From JABMRP01 sp964444795 (GTDB taxonomy: Bacteria > Planctomycetota > Planctomycetia > Pirellulales > Thermoguttaceae): a stretch of DNA of 45,370 nt. Location of the stretch: the NCBI GenBank assembly GCA_964444795.1, contig CAYUIQ010000039.1, forward strand, positions 1-45,370, in the 5' to 3' direction. The notes below the pieces were generated by a model. It did not search any database, was not told the DNA's origin, and saw only the letters and a list, made by a program, of their open reading frames with translations. How positions within the stretch are numbered: position 1 is the first letter of the stretch; each line of letters starts with the position of its first letter. A program made the translations under genes and the position numbers. Shown piece after piece: positions 25,708 to 34,606 of the stretch.

Positions 25708-27264
25708 TCAAAACCCCAACACCTGCACTTCCGCCAGGCCGGCGTGGCTGTCGGCGCGCCAGAGGCTCTCGGCTTTGAGGCGGATGTAGCGGCCGGGGAT
25801 GAAATCGACCGGGATCGTTGTGCTGAAGTCGGGCGAGTCGGGCTTGCCGGGGGCTTGAGGTACGATACCCGTGGCCGACGGGGTGACCAGTTCGGTCGGG
25901 GTCGAGCCGACGCACACGGCCACGTCCTTCCAGCCGCGATGGGCACCGCCCGGCTCGTTCAGATTCCAAATCCGCACTCCGGCGATCGTTCGCCGCCGGC
26001 CCAGGTCGAGAACGATCGAGGCCGGTTTGTCGACCGGATGGCGCCACATGGCCTTTCGGTCGGACGCGTTCCACACGCCGTCGAGCACGGCCGCCGCGGC
26101 ACCGTCCCTTGTTTGCCCACCGTAGCCGACAATCCGGATCCCCAACAGCGGCTCGGCGGGAATCTGCCGCGTCGTCATGGCCAACCCCCGCGCGGCTGCG
26201 GCGGCAGGGCCGGGCGGGTCCGCGTTGTCGGCGGCGATGATCTTCGACAGACGCTCCGGCAAACTGCTGAGCTGTTTCCACTGGTCGGCCGTGAGTTCGC
26301 CTTCCAACCCCCGTCCGGCAACCAGGTCGTGTTGGTGATGCACGGCCACGGAATGACCGGCCGCAACCAGCGCACCGGCCAACTCCGGCCCGTCGCCGGC
26401 GATCATCGGCAGCAACGCCACCACGGTTCGTCCCGGCGGATCGACGGACACGGCCAGGGCCTCCAGCGCGGCCATACGCTGATCGGGGTTGTCGGACGCC
26501 AGCGCCAGCGTCAAGAGCGGCTCGCCGGCGCCGGGGCCGGCGATTCGCTCGATTACGCCAATCGCGTCCGGCCAGTTCGCCGCTTGCTCCGCCCGGGTGA
26601 GCACCTCGACGGCGATCGCCGCCACGTCCTCCGGCGGCCCCATCACCAGAAGCGTCTCCAGGGCGTTCTTGACCAGCAGCGGATTCTCGTCGCCCACGGC
26701 CTCGCGCAACAGGGGCAACGCCGCGCCTGGGTTCTCAGACAGCCGATTCCGTGCGCGCTGCACTTTTTCGCCGTCGGCCGAGGCAAGCATTTGCACCGCG
26801 GCGCCGAGTTGGCGGAGATCGAGCCCGTGCTGCAACTCGGCTTCGGCGGCGGCCAACCGTTCGGTCTGCTCGGCGGAAAGCGCCACGTCGAGCTTCTTCA
26901 ATGCGGCGAGCGTCGCTTGGGCTTCGTCCAGCGCGTCGCGCTGCAGACCCTCGGTAGTCTGCCGAAGCAGATCGTCCCACGTCGGCATCGGTTCCGGCGG
27001 CACTTCTGGGAGCGGTATTGGTTCCGGAGGAAGAACTTCCGGCGGCTTGGGCGGTTCGTTCTCGACGGGCGCCGTCGGTTCTTCCGGCGGTTTGGCAGCG
27101 GGCGGCTCGGCGGTCGGTATCGGTAACTCCACCCCACCGGGTGCCGCATCGCCGACCACGGGCCCATCCGCCGGATCGGCCGGCGGTATGCAACCGAACG
27201 CCGCCACCAGAATGCCCAGAACGAACGTCGCGAGCAGGCGTCGTCTATGGAGTATACACGTCAT
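25708..27264 (-). CDS. Putative lipoprotein with HEAT-like region and C-terminal discoidin (F5/8 type C)-like domain
   Basis: This 518-aa protein begins with basic residues and a hydrophobic stretch ending AAFGC; Cys25 is a plausible lipidation site, although the lipobox is not canonical. A Pro/Glu-rich linker (about 28-90) follows, then helical repeats (about 95-340). The C-terminal about 150 residues form a beta domain with RTIAGVRIWNLNEPGGAHRG, IPGRYIRLKAESLW and AEVQVLGF, like the F5/8 type C ligand-binding fold. The start is taken as ATG 27264; a TTG two codons upstream is less likely. It lies 18 bp after the DUF58 gene, so it is probably the last gene of the MoxR cluster, displaying a binding domain at an envelope surface. 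Confidence 0.75.
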   Translation of the reverse strand: MTCILHRRRLLATFVLGILVAAFGCIPPADPADGPVVGDAAPGGVELPIPTAEPPAAKPPEEPTAPVENEPPKPPEVLPPEPIPLPEVPPEPMPTWDDLLRQTTEGLQRDALDEAQATLAALKKLDVALSAEQTERLAAAEAELQHGLDLRQLGAAVQMLASADGEKVQRARNRLSENPGAALPLLREAVGDENPLLVKNALETLLVMGPPEDVAAIAVEVLTRAEQAANWPDAIGVIERIAGPGAGEPLLTLALASDNPDQRMAALEALAVSVDPPGRTVVALLPMIAGDGPELAGALVAAGHSVAVHHQHDLVAGRGLEGELTADQWKQLSSLPERLSKIIAADNADPPGPAAAAARGLAMTTRQIPAEPLLGIRIVGYGGQTRDGAAAAVLDGVWNASDRKAMWRHPVDKPASIVLDLGRRRTIAGVRIWNLNEPGGAHRGWKDVAVCVGSTPTELVTPSATGIVPQAPGKPDSPDFSTTIPVDFIPGRYIRLKAESLWRADSHAGLAEVQVLGF

Positions 27265-27282
27265 GGTCAATCGTCGAATGAT

Positions 27283-28191
27283 CTATCGTCCCCGGTTCAG
27301 CCGGCTTCGCTGATTGAGGTAATCGACCAGCACGGTGCCCATGTCGAGGCTCGTGTCGACCAATACCCGCTCGATGCGGTTCCGCTGGCAGAGCATCTCC
27401 AGGTCGTCGTTGAAGCGGTTCATCGCCCGGAGGTAGGCGTCGCGGATCTGGTCGGGTTGGGCCAGCAGTTCGTCGGGCACCTCAAGACCGACGAATTTCG
27501 TCATGTCGTCGAACTCGAAGGCCAGTTCGTCGTGGTGCATGACCTGGAAGAGGACGATTTCGTGGCGATGGTAGCGCAACTGCTGCAGCGCGGCTTCGAG
27601 CGGTTCGAGTTCGGTGAAGAAATCGCTGAAGATCATCACCACCTCGCGGCGTTTCATCCGCCCGACCAGTTCGGTAAGGCAATCGGCCATCGAGGTCTTG
27701 TTGACCGCCTCGCTCTGGTCCAGCAGTTCGGTCATGCGGATGACCTGGGCCATCGAGTTGCTCGGCGGCACGACGCTTTGGACCTTTTCGTCGAAGGTGG
27801 CCAGCGAAACCTTATCGCTTTGGCGAATGATACTGTAGCCCAGCGCGGCGATCATCTGCCCGGCGTACTGCAACTTCTGCTGGGAGTCGTCGCCGTAGCG
27901 CATCGACGCGCTGGTATCGAGGACGAAATGGCAGACCAGATTGGTCTCCATCTCGTACTGCTTGACGAAATACTTCCCGCGCGTGAAGTAGACTCGCCAG
28001 TCGATGTGCTTCGGGTCGTCGCCCCAGACGTACTCGCGATGGCCGGCAAACTCGACGGCGAACCCCGACAGGGGCGACTTGTGGGCACCGGCCAGATTGC
28101 CGATGACCAGCCCGCGCGGTTCGATGCGCCGGCCGGCGATGCGGCTGAGCACTTCCGGGTCGAGATATCGGGAGAGGATCGTTCGGGCCAC
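27283..28191 (-). CDS. DUF58-family protein with VWA-like fold
   Basis: This 302-aa protein has the DUF58 hallmark segment REYVWGDDPKHIDWRVYF (about 52-69) followed by a metal-ion-dependent adhesion site, D92-T-S94-A-S96. DUF58/VWA proteins are standard partners of MoxR AAA ATPases, and the MoxR gene is directly upstream (53 bp). No transmembrane segments are visible, so this is the soluble DUF58 type. The start is GTG at 28191, with a GAGAG stretch about 8 nt before it. In MoxR systems such a protein is thought to help metal-dependent assembly or activation of envelope or enzyme complexes; the client here is unknown. Confidence 0.9.
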   Translation of the reverse strand: MARTILSRYLDPEVLSRIAGRRIEPRGLVIGNLAGAHKSPLSGFAVEFAGHREYVWGDDPKHIDWRVYFTRGKYFVKQYEMETNLVCHFVLDTSASMRYGDDSQQKLQYAGQMIAALGYSIIRQSDKVSLATFDEKVQSVVPPSNSMAQVIRMTELLDQSEAVNKTSMADCLTELVGRMKRREVVMIFSDFFTELEPLEAALQQLRYHRHEIVLFQVMHHDELAFEFDDMTKFVGLEVPDELLAQPDQIRDAYLRAMNRFNDDLEMLCQRNRIERVLVDTSLDMGTVLVDYLNQRSRLNRGR

Positions 28192-28195
28192 TGAG

Positions 28196-28241
28196 TTACT
28201 CTCGGTTGGGGTTGCTCTCGTTGGGGACTACTCTCGGGCGG
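28196..28241. repeat. Three imperfect 15-16 bp tandem repeats between moxR and DUF58 genes
   Basis: On the plus strand the units are TTACTCTCGGTTGGGG (28196-28211), TTGCTCTCGTTGGGG (28212-28226) and ACTACTCTCGGGCGG (28227-28241). They fill nearly all of the 53-bp gap between the two genes and include the ribosome-binding region of the DUF58 gene. Confidence 0.7.
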
Positions 28242-28244
28242 TGA

Positions 28245-29276
<1,032 letters not shown>

Positions 29277-29358
29277 AGGTCGGTCTCGTCGGGGTTATGT
29301 GACAAATGGGTTGTTCGTGGCCAGTGGTGGTTCCTTGCCATGACAATCGCGGCGCGGA

Positions 29359-32300
29359 TTAGTCCATGCTCTGGAAATAGCGTTTCAGTCGGTCCTCGTA
29401 TCCGCGCGGAAATCGCTGCCGCGCGCTGCTGGAAATGGCCTTGCGTACCTCCGGGGGTAGCTTGGCAAACCACGGTTGCTCGACAAACGTCCGATCCTCG
29501 TCCGGGTCGGCGTCCTCGGGCGAGTCGGGCGTGGGGGCGCCTTCGGGCATCTGGTCGGGGGCCTCTTGGGACCCTTGCTCGGTAGGCGGCTGGTTGTCTA
29601 CGGGCGCTCCGCCGGTGGACACGCCGCCGCTGCCGATCACCGGGCTGGGCATGCCGGGCATCGGCTGACCGGGCATCGGCTGACCGGGCATGGGCTGACC
29701 GGACATGCCGGGCATCGGTGCGCCGGGCATGGGCATTTCACCCGGTTGCCCGGTGCCCGGGCCCATGGCCATGGCGTTGGCCAGACTGGCGGCCATCTGC
29801 TGTTCCCGGGCGGCAAGACCGGCGGCTGCCTGATCGAGTTGCCCCGCGGCGGTTTCCAACAGTCCGGCGGTTGCCTCTTGGGCGGCACCGGCGCCCGGCA
29901 TGTTCCCTTCCCCGGCCGCCTCTTGGGCTCCCTGAGAAGATTCCACGGCTTGGCCAAGCGTCCCGGCCGCCTCGGATGCGCCCGCGCCGCTGGCCAGTTC
30001 GGCCGCTTCGCCGGCCAGCTCGGTCACGCGTTGTTGGGCCTCGGCGCCGAATGGTTCGCCGCCGCCCTGTTCGCCGCCAGCTTGCTCACCACCAGCTTGC
30101 TCTCCACCGGCTTGTTCTCCGCCCGCTTGCTCTCCACCAGCTTGCTCTCCACCGGCTTGCTCTCCACCGGCTTGCTCTCCACCGGCTTGTTCTCCGCCGG
30201 CTTGCTCACCGCCGGCTTGCTCTCCGCCAGCTTGCTCTCCGCCAGCTTGCTCTCCGCCAGCTTGCTCGCCACCGGCTTGCTCTCCGCCGGCTTGCTCGCC
30301 ACCGGCTTGCTCGCCACCGGCTTGCTCGCCACCGGCTTGTTCGGCGGCTCCAGTGGCAAGGGCCAAGGCTTGTTCGAGGGCCTGTCTCGCCTCGGCGCGG
30401 GCGCTACCGGCATCCGTCAGATTACCCTCGCCAAGGCTCGCGGCGGCCTGACCGGCAGCCTGCTCGGCTCTGCCCAGTGCCTCACCTACCGTCTCGGAAT
30501 CCCCACCGCCGGCCTGCTCACCGCCAGCTTGTTCTCCACCGGCTTGCTCTCCACCGGCTTGCTCACCACCAGCTTGCTCTCCGCCAGCTTGCTCTCCGCC
30601 AGCTTGCTCTCCACCGGCTTGCTCTCCACCGGCTTNNNNNNNNNNNNNNNNNNNNNNNNNNNNNNNNNNNNNNNNNNNNNNNNNNNNNNNNNNNNNNNNN
30701 NNNNNNNNNNNNNNNNNNNNNNNNNNNNNNNNNNNCCGCCAGCTTGCTCTCCGCCAGCTTGCTCTCCACCGGCTTGCTCTCCACCGGCTTGCTCTCCACC
30801 GGCTTGCTCACCGCCGGCTTGCTCGCCACCGGCTTGCTCACCACCGGCCTGCTCACCACCGGCTTGCTCGCCACCAGCTTGCTCACCGCCAGCTTGCTCT
30901 CCACCGGCTTGCTCACCGCCAGCTTGCTCACCGCCGGCTTGCTCACCGCCGGCTTGCTCACCACCGGCTTGCTCACCGCCAGCTTGCTCGCCACCAGCTT
31001 GCTCACCGCCAGCTTGCTCGCCGCCAGCTTGCTCGCCACCGGCCTGCTCGCCACCGGCCTGCTCACCACCGGCCTGCTCACCACCGGCCTGCTCACCACC
31101 GGCCTGCTCTCCACCAGCTTGCTCTCCACCGGCTTGCTCACCGCCGGCTTGCTCTCCACCGGCTTGCTCTCCACCGGCTTGCTCACCGCCGGCTTGCTCA
31201 CCACCGGCTTGCTCTCCACCGGCTTGCTCACCGCCGGCTTGCTCACCACCAGCTTGCTCACCACCAGCTTGCTCGCCACCAGCCTGCTCACCACTAGCTT
31301 GCTCACCACCAGCCTGCTCCCCGCCAGCTTCTTCACCACCGGCTTGCTCTGCTTCTGATTGGGCGATGTCCTCGGCGATTTCACCCGCGGCTTCGGCGAC
31401 CTGCTGCTGTTTCTCGATCGCTTCTTCAACATTCCCCCATCCGCTTTCCGTTTTCGCGGCGGCGATGTCGGCCTCGGTCTGCTGCTGCAACGCCTCGCGA
31501 ATTCTCTCGGCAAGGCGCATGGCCTCGGCCGCCGCGGGGCGTCCGGCGGCCTCTTCCTGCGAGGCTTGCGCCTCGGCGACCTTTTCACGGGCGTCCTCGA
31601 TGGCTTGTCTTTGCTGCGCGATGGGCTCCAAGGCGTCGGCCAGTGCGTTTTCGCTATTCCAATCGATCGGCCGGTCGTCGCCCATTTGCTCTTGGGAGAG
31701 CTGTCCGGCGGCCTGTCGCAAATCCTGCATCACGTTTTCTTGTTGCGCCATCGCCTGCTGTGGATTCGGAGCGAGTAGGTCCGCGGCCGCCTCGTTGGCG
31801 GCTTGTCGGGCGTCCTGGAGCGGCTGTTGGGCGCTCTCGATCTGCGTCGACTGGCTCAGTTCGCCGATATCTTGGGCGATTTCACTCTGCTGTTCGGCGA
31901 GTTCGCTGGCGTCCGAATCGGCTTGCTGGGTGGCCTCGGAGACTTGCTGCTGGCGCCCGATCATCTCGCTAATCTTGGCGATCGTCTCCGCGCGAACGAC
32001 GTCGGCCATCCCTTGAGCCAGCTCGATCCGCTCCAATAGGGCCTTGAGTCCGAGGATGACGGTCTTCTGGCTGGCGGCGGCCTCGAAGAAGTCGGGCGCG
32101 CGGAGATGCCGCTCCGCGGCGTCGAGTTCCGGCTCGACCTTGCCTTCGGCGAGCAGTCCCAAGCCTCGCTTGGCCTCGGCGGGAAACGGCCCGTCCCAGT
32201 CGGCCTCGCTGACCGCCAGAAGCGCCTCGGTGAACTTGCCGTATAGCGCCTTGATGTCGCGCTGGTCTTCGATCGTGGCGACGTTCATCGCGTTGCGGCG

Positions 32301-32816
32301 CGAATTGGGTTGCTCGGGAAGCGATTCGGTATCGTCCAGCGTATCGGTCTGGAGTTCGATCAACCGCCTGGCCTGCGCGGCGATCTCCGCGATTTGCAGC
32401 CGGTGCGCCAGACGGCGCCGCTCGACGTAGAGGCGGGCCAGGATCATGCGCGTCTGCAGCCGGGCTTCCAGGAAGATCGCTTCGCGCTGGGCCTCCTTGG
32501 CCGTCTCGAGCTGTTCGAGCGTGGCGATGACTTCCGACATCAGCGAGCCGGGTTTGTCCGCGATCAGGTCGTCGACGTTACGGCGCATCGTTTCGATTTC
32601 GCCGTACCAGGGATGCGCATCGAGTTGGTTCTCGCGGAGCTGTTGGAGCTGAATGTCGAGAACCCGGACGATCAGCGACCGGGCCATCTCCCGAACCTGC
32701 TCCTGCGTATGGCGACTTTGCCGCAGGGCCGCCGGATTGAGCGTCTGTGCCCGTGCCGTCGCCGCTGCGCCCAGCAGCAACATGCCGACGGTGAACCACG
32801 TCTGGAAACGTCTCAT
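29359..32816 (-). CDS. Exported coiled-coil protein with long AGGEQ pentapeptide array (gene interrupted by assembly gap)
   Basis: A signal peptide (MRRFQTWFTVGMLLLGAAATARA) is followed by about 450 residues of helical, Gln/Glu/Ala-rich coiled-coil. An array of AGGEQ pentapeptides then starts near 31341 and is cut by 100 N. The AGGEQ frame resumes across the gap, breaks for about 50 residues (30348-30506), resumes to about 30066, then gives Ala/Gly-rich helices, a Met/Pro/Gly-rich stretch of repeated MPGQP, and an acidic tail ending FAKLPPEVRKAI...RYFQSMD. I merge the two open frames into one gene: the apparent stop at 30486 and the TTG start at 30366 both arise from the wrong frame after the arbitrary gap length. 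The ATG overlaps the DUF4175-like gene stop by 4 bp. Function unknown; the array is probably disordered and surface-exposed or periplasmic. Confidence 0.8.
30066..31345 (-). repeat. 15-bp tandem array encoding AGGEQ, in two blocks
   Basis: About 40 units lie between the gap and 31341, about 8 between 30507 and the gap, and about 18 between 30066 and 30347, separated by a non-repeat segment (30348-30506). Plus-strand units look like CTCACCGCCAGCTTG. Almost every difference between units is at a third codon position, so the encoded AGGEQ is unchanged; exceptions seen are one ASGEQ and one AGGEE at the N-terminal edge. Confidence 0.9.
30636..30735. other. Assembly gap of 100 N inside the AGGEQ array
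   Basis: Exactly 100 N, a standard placeholder for unknown length. The flanks end and begin inside the 15-bp unit; if the array is uninterrupted, the missing length should be 5 + 15k bases, which 100 is not. Confidence 0.97.
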
Positions 32817-34606
32817 GGCGAACCTCCCGTGCCGAGTTCTCGCTCGATCATCGTGTCAAGCTGGAAGACCGACCTCCGGTCTCCTTCCCTGATTATTCCG
32901 TGCAAGATACCGTGGATATCGGTAACTTTCAATTCGATCGGATCGCCCAGGGTCGACTCCCCTTCGCGCCGTCCGCGATAATCGACGACCTTGGGCGTGA
33001 CTTTTACCTGATCGCCCTTTTCCAGCGCCACCGGGATCATTTTCTTCAGATCGAGGATGAAACGGTCGTCCAATTCGGTTTTCCTGGACGACAGCTCGTC
33101 GCCGGACAGCGCGTAGACCGGCACCTCCTCGCGCTGGGGCAGTTTGTCGGCCCGGATCACTTCGCAGAGCAGGGAGACGCGGGCCACGCCATAATCGTCC
33201 CGGGCATGGAAGGTGACCGCGGGAACGGCGGTTGCCCGGACCTCCGGCGTGACAATCCCCCAATCGACCAGTGTCGGCGGGTCGTCGGGCTTGATCCGCA
33301 CGATGCCTCCGATCGGCCGCTCCAGATGTTGGCCGTCGACGTCGGTTACGTCCAACTCGAATTCGACGCGTCCCAGAACCGGCGAGAGCCATGTTCCCGG
33401 AGTATTGAGCACCCAGTGCTTTCCGGGCTCGTCGTCGGAGTCCGATTCATCGGGGGTCATCTCGTGTGCCCTGACGGCGTCCGCTTCGGCCAGCTTTTGG
33501 GTCATTGTGACGGTTGCGGTGCGGAGCGGTTTATCCGAAGTGAGCCTGATCCGCACGCGCGAACCCTCCAGCGCGCGAACGAGCCGCAAACCGGGCGCGG
33601 TCTTGGACGGCTGGACGCCGGCGCCGGCCACCGCGTAAGGCGGTGGCGCGACTTCCAACTCGATGGCCACTCGGGGTAGCGTGGTGACGCTCAACTCGGC
33701 CGGATCGGTCCAGGCGTCGCCGAGGTAAATCTGGTAGCGGTGCGATTGGCGAATTCGCTCCAACTCACCCGCGAACACGTCGCTGTCTCCGACTCGCTCC
33801 AGTTCGAGGGTTCTGGCCAAATCGCCTCCGCCGACGAGCATTTCGACCGTCCCCTTCTCGGGGATCACGCCGGAGCACTGCACCTCGAACCGGACTCGGC
33901 GTCCGTGGAGCACTTTGTACTGGGTGGCCGTGGCGCCGGCGTTGTCGCCTTGCCAGGCTTCGATCGCGGTCCAATCGACCGCGGCGTCGGCATCGTCCCG
34001 ATCCGCTTTGGCCGTTTTGACGACGACCGTGTCGATCACGGTTTTAGTCGGATAGCGCTGCGCGCTGAGCGCCAATCGACGGAAGAACATGGCCACGTGG
34101 CCGGGAGCCCACCAAATGATACCCGCCCAAAAGACCAGCGTGACGGCGAGGAGGATGACGCGCTGCGACAGTTCGCGGCGGGAAAGGCCGTGCATCACGT
34201 CCATCCGCTCTCCCCGCTTGGCCACCTGATCGATGACGGCCTGTTCGAGTTGGACGGAGCCCCACTCGGGCGCCTCGGGCGATTCGAATTGCACGGCGGC
34301 GACCAGATCGCTGTCGATATGTTCGGTCCGTTCGACCAGCAAGGCGATATCCAGTTCGGTTTCGCGGGCACCCAGCCAGGGCAGCGCGTAACGGTAAAAC
34401 GCCCAGGCGGTGATCGCCGCGCCCGAGACCCAGCAGACCAATCGCTGGATCCGGCTCATCTCCAACCACCAGTCGACCAGGAAGGCGACGGCGAGGATCC
34501 AGAGCACGGCCAGAAACAGGGCCGAGTAGGCCGTTTCCAGACGCACGAGCGAGCGGCGCCGCCGGAGGCTGGAGAGTCGTTTGCGAAACGCATGAAGTCT
34601 GGTCAT
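32813..34606 (-). CDS. DUF4175-like membrane protein
   Basis: This 597-aa protein has two membrane helices near the N-terminus (about residues 27-50 and 55-78) and a third at about 145-165 (VILLAVTLVFWAGIIWWAPG). A large beta-rich extracytoplasmic part with Ig-like strands follows. The helical start RLETAYSALFLAVLWILAV and an ELDIALLVERTEHIDSDL segment fit planctomycete and proteobacterial DUF4175-type proteins that sit in BatA/MoxR clusters. The start ATG at 34606 is set by a 4-bp overlap with the upstream stop (ATGA); it also overlaps the downstream AGGEQ gene by 4 bp. Its role is probably as an envelope partner of the coiled-coil protein encoded next. Confidence 0.75.
   Translation of the reverse strand: MTRLHAFRKRLSSLRRRRSLVRLETAYSALFLAVLWILAVAFLVDWWLEMSRIQRLVCWVSGAAITAWAFYRYALPWLGARETELDIALLVERTEHIDSDLVAAVQFESPEAPEWGSVQLEQAVIDQVAKRGERMDVMHGLSRRELSQRVILLAVTLVFWAGIIWWAPGHVAMFFRRLALSAQRYPTKTVIDTVVVKTAKADRDDADAAVDWTAIEAWQGDNAGATATQYKVLHGRRVRFEVQCSGVIPEKGTVEMLVGGGDLARTLELERVGDSDVFAGELERIRQSHRYQIYLGDAWTDPAELSVTTLPRVAIELEVAPPPYAVAGAGVQPSKTAPGLRLVRALEGSRVRIRLTSDKPLRTATVTMTQKLAEADAVRAHEMTPDESDSDDEPGKHWVLNTPGTWLSPVLGRVEFELDVTDVDGQHLERPIGGIVRIKPDDPPTLVDWGIVTPEVRATAVPAVTFHARDDYGVARVSLLCEVIRADKLPQREEVPVYALSGDELSSRKTELDDRFILDLKKMIPVALEKGDQVKVTPKVVDYRGRREGESTLGDPIELKVTDIHGILHGIIREGDRRSVFQLDTMIERELGTGGSP

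Noticed and set aside
30366..30486. Two separate genes on the minus strand, one ending at 30486 and one starting at 30366
   Set aside because: The AGGEQ frame is open without break from 30366 up to the gap, and the stop at 30486 is reached only in a shifted frame after the arbitrary 100 N.
30066..31345. CRISPR array
   Set aside because: The repeats are 15 bp and contiguous, without unique spacers, and lie inside a reading frame; no cas gene is near.
29476..32016. A plus-strand open frame of about 846 codons (PPACS and LLSTG repeats) through the AGGEQ array
   Set aside because: The 15-bp unit has no stop in several frames, so all stay open. Codon variation is synonymous only in the minus-strand AGGEQ frame, which marks that as the real one.
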